Below are positions 16,401-35,936 of a stretch of DNA of 64,000 nt, in pieces (the stretch's first letter is position 1; every line of letters begins with the position of its first letter). The stretch spans positions 9,850,479-9,914,478 of the forward strand of contig CM034109.1 in NCBI GenBank assembly GCA_019914945.1, read 5' to 3'. This DNA is from Typha latifolia (lineage: Eukaryota > Streptophyta > Magnoliopsida > Poales > Typhaceae). The notes below the pieces were generated by a model. It saw nothing but the letters and a program-made list of their open reading frames with translations, made no database searches and was not told where the DNA came from. The position numbers and the translations under genes are program-made.

Positions 16401-16501
16401 ATCATCTTGTGAGGATCGCTTACAGAAAAAACAGTTCAGACAATATCTCTGTGATTGTTGTAGATTTGAAGACTAAGAGTAGGCGAAGGCCAAGGCATTG
16501 A
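13422..16501 (+). CDS. Protein phosphatase 2C, clade A (ABA co-receptor type)
   Basis: Clade A PP2Cs dephosphorylate SnRK2 kinases and are inhibited by ABA-bound PYR/PYL receptors. The exons are 13422-13754, 14735-15019, 15622-15727 and 16182-16501, giving 347 residues. The catalytic domain begins near residue 54 with [31 protein letters not shown] crosses the first splice junction, and the domain continues with [50 protein letters not shown] and [10 protein letters not shown]. The acidic metal-binding residues of the family are present. Trp at about 226 in [10 protein letters not shown] matches the tryptophan that clade A enzymes insert into the receptor gate and that other PP2C clades lack. 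The N-terminal extension is short for HAB-type members. CACGTG elements upstream fit the ABA-inducible feedback known for this clade. The start is the first ATG in frame after a pyrimidine-rich leader. Confidence 0.95.
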
Positions 16502-18215
16502 AGGAAAGTTGTCTATGATATTTGGATCTATGGAAGTCACTAAGGAGATATTCCTGAAGGGGAAATTAGTTTCACCTGAAATATTGTTGGTATGTGAGTC
16601 AGGTGCTTCAAACTATTGTCTGATGCTCCTAAGAAGCATGTAGGCAAATTTATTTTTGTTGCTTGCTTGTCCGGAGGCACAGCCACAAGTGATGCTTAGA
16701 TATTGTGGACAATGTTGCTCGCATCCTGAGACACTCTTCAAGGGACCTGCAAATTAATGCTCGATCAGTGAAAACACCTCAATGATCTTTCCTTAATAGT
16801 GCGATGGCAAATTTCTAGAGCATGTCCCGCAATTGATGCACAGATAAATAGCAGTGCTGGACACATTACCATGAGAGATTTTTTGTTGCTGATGAAATAC
16901 TGGGTTGGTTTAAGAGGTATCAGAAGGTGCAAGTGACCGCTAAATTGAGGTTATCCTCTCCATTCTCCTATATCAATTTGCATAGCTTCTATTGAATGAT
17001 TCATATAGTATATGCCATCTTCAGCTATTGTGGTTACATCTCACCGGTATCCAATTGGAATTTGTAGTGTTGTTGCTACCAGTATAAATATCAGATTTTT
17101 TTTCAGATACTTCACCTATGAAAACCAACAACTCTGATACGAAAAACGATTCCACAGTCAGAATTCAGTAGCATTTGAACTGCCGTTACCAATATTTCAA
17201 TCATCAATGTGTTTGATGCAGAATTTGATTATCTATCACCATCAATATTTTCTTTCAGCATCTCTGCAACATGGTAGAAACTTGTACGTCCAGCATGTAA
17301 TCCTTCAAAGGACAAAATCACAAAAGGCAAAGGCAGTTATATCCTGCAATTGTTATTATCATTACTGTCTTTATTTTCTGATCAAATGAAGCAACGTCGT
17401 TGTGTGCGTATTCTCTATATTTGGTAATAAGATTTTTTTTTTTCTCTCTTTCTTTCTTTCTTTTCTGTAAATGAAAATAGCTCTTCTGATCGAATCGAAA
17501 TCATCGAGATCCATCTTCTCTGACCTATCTGCACACTTAACCATCAAGAAGGGTTACAACTTACAAGCGTAATCCCAACGTGGCTCCATTCTTTGGTTAT
17601 ATGATTTGCTTCGAAGAGCAAGCCTGACAAAATTACGTGCAGTGGTGTTGTTTACTCTGCTGGTATAGAGAATCTTGAATTCTTGATGCAGGAGAACATA
17701 GGAAAGACGTTCCAGGGGGCGGTGCCGAAGCTATTGACAACGTTGACCACACTGAAACCGGTAATGGGGGTAGTATGATCGAGCATTGTTTCAGCTCTCT
17801 TGAAACATTAACAATGTTTAAATTACAATTTCACTCCCGAATTATGACCCAGCATCAGAAGTATAAATTTTGCATTTTAATTTATATGAAATGTAATTAC
17901 CTACACAGAATTAGATAATTCTGCGGAGTGATTGTAAAACTATTTATTTATTTATTGCTTTATTTTTGTGTGCATTTTGGTCAAATAAAAGTCAAGAATA
18001 AGAAGCCCAATTAGTATCCCCGCACCATCCTCTCAATCACATCCGTCGTTAATCGTCCACGTCAATTGCTTCAAAACCGTAGAGCATCATATGATCATAA
18101 TCTAAAATCTTCCTCTTCCTCTCCCTCGTCATTCGTCATCCTCTCAGAGCCCAATCGCGAACAAGAAACAAAGAAATAGAGGAGCGAGAGAGAGGGAGAG
18201 AAGACTTCGTCGGCG
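16502..18215. other. Intergenic region between PP2C and TrpRS
   Basis: The PP2C 3' UTR occupies the left part. A T/CTTT-rich stretch lies near 17428-17465. A short minus-strand open frame with a strongly coding-like codon pattern is at 17652-17786. The TrpRS promoter and 5' UTR lie at the right end. I see no tRNA or other RNA gene. Confidence 0.55.
17652..17786 (-). other. Unassigned 44-codon open frame with coding-like codon pattern
   Basis: The frame starts MLDHTTPITGFSVVNVVNSF and ends at TAA. Most codons have the form purine-any-pyrimidine (GAT, ACT, ACC, ATT, GGT, AGT, GTC, AAC, GTT, AAT, AGC, GGC), and nearly all third positions are C or T, unlike the surrounding AT-rich DNA. I do not recognise the family. 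It could be a lone exon, a gene fragment carried by a transposon, or chance. Confidence 0.3.
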
Positions 18216-23931
<5,716 letters not shown>

Positions 23932-24769
23932 TGTAGTTCGTGGTTGAAGTGATTTGTCACTACCAAAAGCAAGTCAAAACCCTTTAGTTTTTCCATCCCG
24001 AGACAGCAAGTTTTAAGCCACATTTTTTGCAATTTTCTTTTCTTATCAAGTGTTATAGCCCCTTGGAAGTTCCAAACGGTTATTTGAAGTGGGGCACCAT
24101 TGATATATTTGATTGAAAGTACTTATCTTCTGTTACAACTCTTCTTGTCTTCTATTTTTTCATGATTAGTTTCTTTACCATCCAAGGTTTAATTGTTAGA
24201 ATTGTGAAATAATATTGTAGTACTCTGAGATTAATGGTTGTTTCTTTTATATTTCAGTAAGAATACTGGTTTACGAGGTGCATCTGCTTATTGATCATTA
24301 CAGAAAGGTCCCCTTTGCGAATTGTTTGATTGCTAGTAGATGGGATAAGAAATCTGTTAAATGAGTTGCATGTGAAAACTTGATGGAGGTTAAGAATCTC
24401 ATCTTTGTATCTAGGGAGTCTCGCCTTTTGTCTAGCACATTATTGAACTTTCGAGTTCTCAAATAATTATAAAAAAAACAAAGAAGTAATTTACATTGAA
24501 GTGCGCAGAATCTGCAATAATCACCTCAACAAAAAAAACAAAAAAAAACTCTCATCTCATTTCAATCTATATTACGAGATCAGCTTGATATGCGTGTACA
24601 TGTGGAAGGTAAGACAGTTATGAGAAGAGCCTCTCTAAATACTTCTAGGGATTGCTTTCACTTCATCTTCCTCAATAATGCAGACTTCTTGAAGCAATTG
24701 ATGCCCTGTGTGTTTGTATGTGTGGAAGTGGGGGTTACAAGTATAACAAAATAGTTTGATAGAAATGTA
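23932..24769. other. Convergent 3' intergenic region, TrpRS and MMS19
   Basis: The two genes end tail to tail with about 840 bases between stop codons. Both 3' UTRs and polyadenylation sites must lie here. No gene is visible. Confidence 0.65.
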
Positions 24770-27700
24770 TCAAAAAATGGTATGAATATCAAACCATGTT
24801 TGCCGACATCTAACAGCCTCTCGACGGACAGCCCTTTTCTTATCATCAAGAGCCTTGGTTACAGCTCGTAGGACCTGCAAGCAGATTAAATATACATTTT
24901 ATATTCAATTTCGGAGAGATCCTCCAGGAAATGTCGCACAAAATATAAGGAAAAAACAATAATGTACTAGAACTAGATGAATCGAACCTCTACAACAAGA
25001 ATATCCGAACTGACCTGTGGTCGCATGGGATAAATTCTTGAATGAGGAAGACCTGACATGGCTATAAGACATTGAATTGCTGTTTCCCGAACAAGCTAAA
25101 AACAAAAGAGAACAATCCAGAAAATCAGCAAAATCTTGGATTAAGGTTAAGTTACCAAAGAAATGAGTCAGAAAGGAAATATTGGTAGTTCGCAACAGAA
25201 TAAATTGGTGATCAACATATTTTGACACAGCTTGCTTATATCAGATACTGTCATCTACACCATAGGAATTAGGAAGATCAGGAAATAGAGGTTTCCAATC
25301 TCATTTTCAAAACAATAGTTCCTCTCTCAAAGTTGTGGCAATGAAGGAAAAAAAAAAAAAAGCACGTAAAATTCAAATCAGACCATGTTGAGTGGGCAAG
25401 TATTACTAGCAATGGATATAACACCCGCTGAAAAGACGTTAAATAGTATTTCTGTTGCTTTTGAAAGCAAAAGACAACTAGTAAAAGACCAATAGTATAG
25501 CGCTAGTAACAGTGCTAGAAACAAATTAGTTTCTAAAGAGAAGAATTTACCATCATATGAGGGTAAGAAACAAGTTGTGTAAGGAGTCTAATGATGATAT
25601 GAATGTTCTCTATGATGGATTCTTTTCCTGCATTCACATGCAAAAACACAGCTTAATAATCTAAATAATATAATACTGTCTAATGTTTAGAAGATCTCAC
25701 CATTGACATCCATTAGGATTCCAGATAAGACAAGAAGTAGGCTATACATCAGATCTTTATTCCGCGCATCCAGACTAAGTACAGTTAAGCTATCTATCAG
25801 TGTAGGTATGATCTGCAAAAGAAAAACCAACAGGGCTACAAACTTTACTTTCAAGCAAACTCACTTTCAAACAAAATCAGCGGAAGAAACAGTAAGGATA
25901 TGCAAGATCTTAAAAGCTGCGTGCATGCAAGCTTGCCAGCATGGTATGTATCAAGCAGGATGGTGCTGTACTGACACAGAAATATTAGCACGGCATGGTG
26001 TCCCATATATCAGACCAGTAATGTCATGCTTCTGTATCATGTGTGTTATATATGTAGCATTGCTATATAGAACAAACCTTATGGGCTTCAGCAACAACAG
26101 CAGCTAGTGGAGCATCAGAAATAACATGCCCGAAAGCTCGATAAAGTACCATTCTGTAACTGAATGACAGTTGAAAGTCAGTTCTAGGGCCTTGTCACAA
26201 CAAGGATTTATGACATCAATAACCAATGAGACCTTAAATTACAGTCAACTTTTTTTCAATAAAGCACCAAATATGGAGAGATGAAAGAAATGCGAAGAAA
26301 AATAACATAGCCAAAATCGAGATAGAACACAGAAATTTTGAGAATGCTAATACATACTTTGTGCTCAATGTAATAGATTCCTTGATTGAAGACAGTAGCA
26401 CAGGCGTCAAGCTTGAGAAGAAACGCTGCTTATAAAGTGGCTTTACTGTGGCATGGAACTTTTTATTCAAGCAAACTTCTGAATCACTCATAATTACATT
26501 GAAAGCATCAGCTGCAGCTTTTGCAAGAAGAAAGCATGTATCCAGTTCATCACAATTTCCAGATTCTTTTAGATGTGAAGGCATGACCTCAATATTTTGA
26601 CTTGAAATTAAGCATTTTAGAAGGAACTTAGTGATTTCCTTCAACTTTTCATGACCTCTCATAAGCAAACCTTTCCCAATCCATGCTAAACCACTCACGA
26701 CATTTATTTTGGAACAGGTATGATTCTTTAAGCGATGCAAGCAACTTGTATCACCTTCACTGTCATCAGAAGAGTTCAACTTCCTCAAATGGCTGCTGCC
26801 TAGTACACTTGAAAAGCACCTCTCAAGAACAAATTCAATTGCTTTATCCAATGAACGCACACTTGAACATTCTGATATATTGATGTTAGTTGACCACTTG
26901 TTGACAATAGAAGCTAATGCTTGAGCTGGTGGTACATGTCCCTCAAGGAGGAAACCCGTAAAAAGGTTCACTAATACATTAACATCTGGCAGAGGTGTTT
27001 GTGGATGAAGTGCTATCACTACTGATGCAAAGAGATATACAAACCATTCATTTCGAAAGAAATCTGGAGGAAGCTCTACCCGTTCTATCTTAGAGAAAGG
27101 ACAAGGCAGTGATTCGACTAGAAGAGAAGTACTTGACGATACAATACTATAAGCTCTCTTTACAATTAAGGACTGATGTTCTTCAGTACAGCCCGCAACT
27201 AAAAGCTTCATTGTCCTCATTAGTGAATCAAGAAAACCCTGTACAACAGAGCATGTAAAATATTCTTCACAATAGCAGCCATCCTGATATTGAAGCAAAC
27301 TTCTAACATACAACTACATAATTATAGATTTTACAAAAAATTGCCTATTCGCATACAGCTCAGTTGTACGATACTTTTAAAGCTTTAGAACACCAAAGCA
27401 ATCTAGAAATACAATGCAACATTTAAGTCAGTAGCTTTGAGACCACAATGGAATAACAGAGGAAACAAAAATGCAATGATAACAACTATTACCTGATCTT
27501 TTAATTTTTCATTTGGAACTCTTAAATTTTCCATTTCATTCCAGATACAGATAGCAAATCTTGTTGCAATTTCATTGAAGATTCCGTGAGTGTATAACCT
27601 GATTGTCGGAGACAGGTTATATCAAAAATAGCAACAAGAACATTGAATAAAATGAAACAAATTAGTCACTTTAAGATTTGATGGAAACTGATAATTCGTG

Positions 27701-30700
27701 TAAGTCAACTAGAAAACAGCAGTATTAGATATATCAAGCTATCTGTCTAACAAAAACCTAACAAAAATTGCATTTACTTTGACTTAGATATTATTATCTT
27801 ACTTATGCCTTTTTATTTTAATATTCATTGGAACATAGTTTGGGAAATGCAAAATCAGCTTTTTTTGTGGAGATCTTCATACAACAATTTGATGTCCATT
27901 GCATCCGTGACTAAGAAGTTGTCTTGCATCCACCACTTCTCCAAAACAATGCAATCATACAACTAAGAAAAATTTTACTCCACCAATTTTAAGACAGTAC
28001 TGGGAACTAGGACATAAATGTGATCATACCATGGAAGGACTTGACTTGAGTAGCACGTGAGCAGAGCAACTACAATCTCCACAAACTCCATTCTTCCATC
28101 AATCTGAATGGGAAAAGATGATTGATTCCATCCACCATGTTATGCAGTATAACAAAATTGGAAGATTACAAGCAATAAGAAGTTAATTAAACTTGAGAAC
28201 ATACACAGGCTCTGGAAATATTGAAAATTATAGCTTCCTCAAGTGCTTGAACTACTCTTGACATATGATCCAGCCCAACAGCACCGATTTCACAAATTGC
28301 ATCAAGCTTTAGGGTAAGGGGCATGGTAGGATTATCAAGTTGAAGTAAAGAAATGATACTTCCAACAACAGTTCTGCTGTAAATTATTCCTCTCGCAAAA
28401 TCGTGAAACTTGTCAACAGATAAACCAATCTCAACTAATGCTTTCAATGACAATTTCCACAGGTATGCATCTTCATATTTGCAAGTGATGACTGACATGA
28501 ATATTGATAGAATATCTCGATAAACATCCTCAGATATAGGTAAGTAGTGTCCTGGAAATGTTGCAAGTACCTGCAAACCCCTTACTGCAAACAATAGAAA
28601 AAAAAAGAACCATCAAATTACTGAGAACATCACTGCTAAAATGTAGGATAATATAGAGACCATCAATTTGAACTAAGATGAAAAATACAATCAAGGCCAC
28701 CTTTTACTTTCTTTTCTACATGACGATTATGGACAATAAGACATGTGATTGTCTACATTCTATCTAAAAAAAATCACACAGAGCCATGTTATGAAGATAA
28801 TATACACATCCTCAGTACACAGCTGTGCATAATAGCCACATAAGTTACAATTCCTGCCCGCTACAATTTTCAATGTTAAGAAAGAGATGGATCCTTAGAC
28901 CATCATCAAATGCCCTCCTTTCTACATAGGCGATTTATGTTCGATCCATCATGAGACTCAACAAAAGCTTTATATCATCTCCTCATTTTCACCTCAGACA
29001 ATGATTAAGCAATGGAATGAGAACAGAAAAGAGACTAGCAACAAGAATTTCAAAAGCATATTTCTTTAATGTAGATGAAGGATGCAGATGTCAGTTTCTA
29101 CTTTCATTGCAGAAAATAGAAGGCAAACAAGAATTTTGAACTTGTACATTTCTTCATAAAATTGCTTGAGAAAGAATGTTGTGGAAAAGAATACAGTTGA
29201 AGCACCATGGAATGCCAGCATTCCAACAGGACACAATATACTTAAAATAAGGCTACATTAGATAAATAATAGTGAAAGAAAAAAAAAAAAACAAGATGGA
29301 TAAGAGCTGTGTAAACAAATACCATCTTATGTAAGCTGATCATCATTGATTGATGAAATTTAGCCTCCAAGAATACTACATGTGTTACTAGTCAAACATG
29401 ATTAATATTAGCAGTGAAATTTTGGTTCCAAATGTTAAAATCTAATGCAGAAGAAATGTTAAAGATAGTAAACTTTACCACTACGCAGGACATGTTCTTG
29501 TCCGATCCTGTTATTCACAGTTTTGGAGCTTGCATCTAGGAGTGCTCGAAAAAAATGGCTTAAAGGGTCAGAAAACTTTTCCAGGACATGCCACCAAGTT
29601 TCTTGCACTGGACTAACTTTGGAGAACTCTTGAGAAGCCAAAGTCAATTCTTTACATGACGAAAGTATTTCAACACATAGATAAAGAGCTCCAATATTCA
29701 TTCCAGTGGTGCTGTCTATAGATACAATAGAAGACGTACTGCTTGCAGGAATTCCCAAGATATCCATCAAATGAGGAAAATACTTTTGAAACACTCTATT
29801 GCAGAAATAAGTGGAGCTCTTCAGCAGCACAGAAAAGATGCTTCCAAGAGCATTTAAATGATTTTTACGTTCTTCTGAAATATCTATGGAGCTCATTACA
29901 ACTTGAAATTTGCTTGCAATATCCACATCATCCAAAATCAAATTTAAGAGAAGATCTTTATCTGGAGAAGTTAAATACAAAATGGCAGTTTGCAAGCAAT
30001 TTAGAGCTTCTTTCCCAATTTGGTACTCCTCTGTTTCTATATCTTGAGCTAATTCTGAAGTCGACAAGAAACACCCTTGTGCTGAACTAAAAATTACATC
30101 TTTTAAATTTGACCAAATAGCTTTGGAATGTTTGGCCATTCTATCAGCTCCATAAGAGGGGATGCAATTATTAAGATATTTCAAAGAATCAAGCTGTAAA
30201 GACAAGTCATCAGAATAAATACAATCCTAGAAGCTCTCAGAGGAGATGTTTCACTAACTAAGTTCATCTTGTAAACAAAGATTTGCACCATGATCTGATA
30301 TTACAAACCTTTGCTAATGGAAGAGAGGAGGAAAGTTTGTCAAGAAGCAATGGGATGGCAAATGGCTCAAAATATGGAGTAGAACAGAAGGCAACCTGCA
30401 ACATTTAGAAGCAGATAATGTTGCATATATGAAATGATCAGAAGACTTTTCGGCAAGCTCCAAGATTAGGACCATCTTGTAGCAAAATGAAGGAAAAAAG
30501 AACTGCAGATAAAATAGTACATCCAGAAAACAACAGCATTTATAGAAGAATTGCAGATATAAAGAGGTACAGGCATATCAGATAGTAATTTCAAGTGTTT
30601 CTAAAGTCTAAGCTCACAAAATGTAATTTACTTCTAGAGAACTATTCAGTCACTATTTTCTCATAGCAAAGCTGAACAGACCGATTAATTGCTTGTTTGT

Positions 30701-33700
30701 ACTTTGTGCTATTTGTCTTGCACGTAAGAAGCACTAGTTGAGAGTTAATCTCCCCCATAAAAAAGGACGAGCCTCATGGTTTGAAATCACTATCCCATAC
30801 TTTGATAGCACCAGGAATTGGCCAAGCTAGCATAACTTCCAAATTAGTAAATCATTACGGAAGAACTTTGTAACATCCAAGCAAGAGAAAAAGGGAACAA
30901 GACATACCATTAATGCCCTAGAAATGCCATCTCTAGAAACACCTAGCTCATTGCCTCCACCCTGCAATCAAACAAAGATAAAGATCAAGAAGAAAACTAT
31001 CATGTACCTAAATCCGAGAGCTAGTACTATTTTCCTTGTGTTTAGTGCTAACTGCTTAACTTAAATGAGCTAAAATTTGGGCTTGCCTTGATGTTTAATC
31101 AAATTTAAATTATGTTTGATCCAAGTGAATGAAACTTGATTTTCTACCAGACAATTAAGATTTAAGACTATCATATCAAGAGGCTCATGATCTCACATCA
31201 AGATCGAGTTTAGGTCATCTCAAAATTACACCTAATTCAGCCTAGACATGAAATTGAGCAAATAAAGTTTGCTTCTAAGTTCTAGCTTCTAGGATCAAGA
31301 TCAGTTTCATGCCAAGCTTGATCAGACCTAGGCATATTAAAGATCAGAAGGTTTGCACTCCTAATGTATAGTTAATGAAAAAGTGAACAACTATATGGGA
31401 ACAAGTGCACCATTCAAAAATGCTCAAGTGAAAATAGCAGTTAACCCAGAAAAAAAAGTTGCCAGCTGAGGAACTGATATAGATAGTCATATAGGATGCC
31501 AAGATTATAGCACATATTATGGCAAGGTTTAAAAAGGCAGGGAATGTCGAGCCTTTTACACCATTCTTAAATAGTAAAATCATGACTTCATATGGATGAA
31601 ATCATAGGAACATTTTCATTTTGCACCCTAAATTGTTTATAGCAGTTTACACCCCATCTCTGCACTATTTGTAATGATCCCTGTATTTTCGATAAACATC
31701 AAAAATACCTTGAGCCACTCTTATATTTGCAGTAAACACATAATATAGGGTGTCATATGAAAAAAAATCCCAAAATTATAAGTCATCTTGACCAACTGCA
31801 AACAAATTATAATGTGTCAATATAGTAACGACATGAGTCACTATTGAACTTACATGAGTAAAATAGACAGGAAAATATTTACTCAAGATCTCAAAGACAT
31901 CACCAGCAAAGTGCGCTACTGAATCAGATTGATCTTGAAGTAATCGCATTGCACTTTCCACCAGATGAAATGAAAGCATCAAGCATTGAGGATCTTTTTC
32001 TTCATCAATTGCTTCACATAATCCATAAACAAGGTCGTCACCCTGTTCCAAGAAATTTCATTATACGTAATAACAAGGATAATGTGAAGAGTGGGTCAAT
32101 TAAAAGATTGAATGTTGTAACTCTAAGTTAGAAGCAAAAGATGACATGTCACCAGCATCACAACAGCCTCAGGGTAGTAATCCAACAGGCAACGAAGTAT
32201 TTCAAAAGATAGCTGAAAAATTGTAATCAAATGTCAGGCATGCATTACATTTACTAAGAAACATATCTACCAAATAAGCTTCTCAAATGCATCTATACTT
32301 CAGGAAGATTCTTGAGGTTAACCTTGCGATCATTTGCTGCCAGGGACTGCACTTGAACATTCGTGAGGAAAGATTCAGCAAGTTTTCTTGCATCATTGAT
32401 CGAAATGTTACATGTGCTGATTTTCCTTTGCAACAAAGCCAAGCAACCGACTAGTGCTCCATGTAAAGCTTGCCAATCTGACTGGTATCATCAAATGTGG
32501 TGTGACTTAACATATTCATAAAATTCATATGCCCGGGCATAAAAGAACTAGAGTAATACAGCTCAGAAAGGCACAAGAAGTATGAGGACAACTTGCAAGA
32601 TGACATGGATATATTTAGAATATGTTGCATTTGATAATTAAATATTTAACTTGTGTTGCAATTTAACAGGCAGCATGCTTCAAAAGAAATTATCCTGTGT
32701 TGTAAATTGCTAAGTTGGACCAACAAGTTGTGACACACACTGGGTGATTGAACAAGGGAAAGTAGTTTACAAGTACGATACACTTGCTGATTGACTACAG
32801 AAACAGGGAATGCATAAATTCAGCAAGCATATGTTTCAAATCCATCAGTATTGCTTGAGGACAAACGGAAATATATCTAACTAATTGATAAGGTTGGCTG
32901 ATTAGAGGAACAAACAGTTGTCATCCAGAAAAATCTCAATATCAGCAATTGAAGTTCAAGAAACAGTGAAGCTACGAAACTAAATCCAATTTTCTGAGAG
33001 CAGTTCCCAACATAAAGACTTTACGACCCCTTTTATTAGTCTCTTCTCCACTTTTCTTATACTTCTCTCTACAGTCGGATGCATTAATCTTTTCTCCCCT
33101 CTCCTCTCATTAACCTCCCAAAAGCCAGGTGGGCTGTATTCTTCCTTCTCCTTTCTCCTTAGCCCAGTGGATGTTCCCCTTCTCTTTTCAATCATCAGAC
33201 AAATTTAGACTAGTTTGTCACCAATTATATTAATCACGTGACCAACAATTAGTAGCAACAAGATCATCTCAATCTATATAATTATCAATCTTTCGACTTT
33301 CTTACTTAAACAAGAGAAGATGATATCACCAGATCACTAGCAAACTGCTCCTTATTTTGTGCTTCATATCCTAGCTTTCAGGATACATGTCCTCCAAATT
33401 TTTATCTAGAAGATAGGACATAAAAATCTTAAAATACTACTTTACTAATCACTCTTTTGCTAGGTGAAATGATGATTGTTTACATCATTCCTCAGGAGTG
33501 TATTTTCCAGGCAACATTGTAATATCTAGTTTTCTAACTGGTATAAAAAGGAATAAACAAAGAAGTGCAACTGGCTGAGGAAAAATATAAAAAGGAGAGG
33601 GTTCATTATTTATAAAATTAGAAATTTATGAAATGACTTCATTAATAGTTAGGAAAAGGCAACAAGGACTTAAACACTGAAATAGAATCAGACAGAAATA

Positions 33701-34929
33701 TCAGATGCAAGATTCAAGACTTACCAGCCTTGATGTGAAGAAGTTTACCAAGCTACTTATGGTGGTCCTATCCAATGGCTTCAAAGTAATACCAGTAAGA
33801 ACTTCTGCTAGAAGTAGGATGCCTGCTACAACAGTGAAACCATGTAATTCTCTTGACAATAAACACACGTCACTGACACTCTAAATTCTAAAATAATCAA
33901 ATAATAAATTTATGCATTTATTAGTAATATAAATGACAAAAACATGCTTATAAACTAGAATATGGTCCTATTAGACTTCGTGCCTAAAACGAAAAGCTAA
34001 TTTTCAAAGCAAACAGAACATGTTGCAACACTGAATAAAAATGTGGGTGACATTAAATACACACTATTGTGTGAACTGCCCATTATTTTGTACCAAAACA
34101 ATAAAATTATGCTTGCACTTTTAATTAAAAATACCGTTAAAAAGCTCATATATTGGATTAGACCAGTGCTCAGAGGACATCAACCCTGATCAAAGACCAT
34201 CCCGGCCTAGATAGTTTTAGTACAGCAAAAAAGACTCAAGTATTGAGGACGTATGACGTTAGTGAGCATTTCCACTAATAATTTAGACATCGTCATGGGT
34301 CAGATTAGCATCATACATACGTCAGAAAAACCAGTAGCACGACAAGATCAATGTTCAACAACGTGAATGCGTACCTCTTGAGCGAATGACATGGTCTGTG
34401 GTGGTTAGATACATCCCCATCTCTTTTACCTTAATAAACGAAAAAAAAAGGGGGGGAACAAAGTGAATCTCTAAGACATATATGAATATAATTATGAGAA
34501 AATTTGTCCAGGTAACCCACCAATTCCAAAAGGGATAGCATGTCTTTCTTCACCAATATTGCAATCGCCTCAAGACTAGCCGCCTGTTAAAAATCAAGCT
34601 GAAAACCTTAACATCGCATTGAAACGCAAAAGAAAGAATAGCTGTGCTCGAAATTTCTACATAACGATAAAGAATTCGGCATACAACGATGAAAACCCTA
34701 GTTTCAGAATTGTCCCAAAAAAACAAAGAAAAAAATAATGAAAACTATTTTAAGAAGATCCAAGAAAAAGAAACCCCTATGCCGATCAGCATTTCAACAG
34801 GAAAAAGAAGACATGAAGAGAAAGGAGGAGGAGCGACAGCAAAGAAGAGAACACGACATGCTCGTTCTTCGGGCGAGATGTGTCGACGAAGGCCTCGACG
34901 TGGGGGATCCAAGAGCTCGGATTCGCCAT
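24770..34929 (-). CDS. MMS19: MMS19 homolog, HEAT/ARM-repeat Fe-S cluster targeting and nucleotide excision repair factor
   Basis: MMS19 is a scaffold of the cytosolic iron-sulfur assembly targeting complex that delivers clusters to DNA polymerases and helicases such as XPD. Nineteen exons on the minus strand are 34858-34929, 34521-34583, 34375-34429, 33725-33822, 32323-32481, 32153-32212, 31854-32042, 30908-30961, 30309-30395, 29479-30193, 28205-28584, 28030-28103, 27493-27598, 26358-27238, 26078-26153, 25701-25812, 25551-25627, 25015-25095 and 24770-24874, about 1160 residues (Arabidopsis is about 1130). The start MANPSSWIPHVEAFVDTS, MYLTTTDHVIRSRG, GDDLVYGLCEAIDEEKDPQC and LDSLKYLNNC match the MMS19 N-terminal half. 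VRETAIQCLIAMSGLPHSRI and KALDDKKRAVRREAVRCRQ form the conserved C-terminal HEAT repeats. The exon 1 donor (CAT|GTCG) is weak and its position approximate. No lesion is seen. Confidence 0.95.
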
Positions 34930-35936
34930 TAGAGTGTGGAGGACGAGGGGCGGGGGTTTCGGGGAAGAGAACAAACAAAGAGAGGATTCTGGAGACCGAT
35001 GGCCGACCGAGGTGGGAAGAAACAGATGCCGCGAAAAGAATGAAGGATTATGTTTAAAATGGTAAGGATTGAATTAGCTAGTCTAACAAGAGTAAAATAG
35101 TAATATAAAAGAGAATTATAGTTATTATAATGAAGTGTTATATTTTAATCAATTAATTTGCTTTTTTATTTTAAGAAAATATTATTTAATAGATATTGGT
35201 GCCACTTTTTCTATTTATTTTTATAACTAAATATTAAAAGTAAAAAAAAAAGTTTTAGAGAATGATTACTTTCTTTTCTTATTTTCTAACAACCAAACGC
35301 TCTTAAGAAAAATAAAATAAAAATAATCTTAGAAGAAATTATAATGTAATTTTTGTGATTTGGCTCGAACTTACTTTTATATATTTTAAACTGAAGCACT
35401 TAAATAATTTGATCATTTTGCCACTTATTAACGCCCAAGAAACAATAAACACAGTTAGTTTTGAATCAAAAAGTTAGCGGTTGCAATTCGGTATAGACAA
35501 TCGAACTAAACAAAAAGGGGTAAAGTGGAATTTGCCCATAAGAAAAGTATAAAAGAAAATGATTTTATCATTGGGATAAATAGTTCTATAGAAAAGATGG
35601 AACTATTTTTATGCCTTTATTATTTTCTCCTAATTAACTGGAAATATGAGAAACTTGTTTAGCAATTCATGCAATCTGTTAAAGAGTTCGATGAACAAAC
35701 AAATACGAGGTAAAGCATTCATTGACGAATAGATTCTGATATACATAATATTCTTCTCTACCCAAATATATTCATGTGGGAATGACATGAAAAAGAATCA
35801 AGCTACATAAATTTTTTTAATTCAAAACACGAAACCAAGAGATAACAACTAATGCACACTGGTGAATGGATTAACAAAGGATAATGGAGAAGACAAGATG
35901 AGTTGAGGTAGAAGAAGAAGAAGGAGAATGGGTTTC
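34930..35936. other. Region between LYK3 3' end and MMS19 start
   Basis: About 1 kb of AT-rich DNA holds the MMS19 promoter and the LYK3 3' UTR, both genes being on the minus strand. Open frames at 34689-35065 are antisense or out-of-frame to MMS19 exon 1 and its leader. No other gene is seen. Confidence 0.6.
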
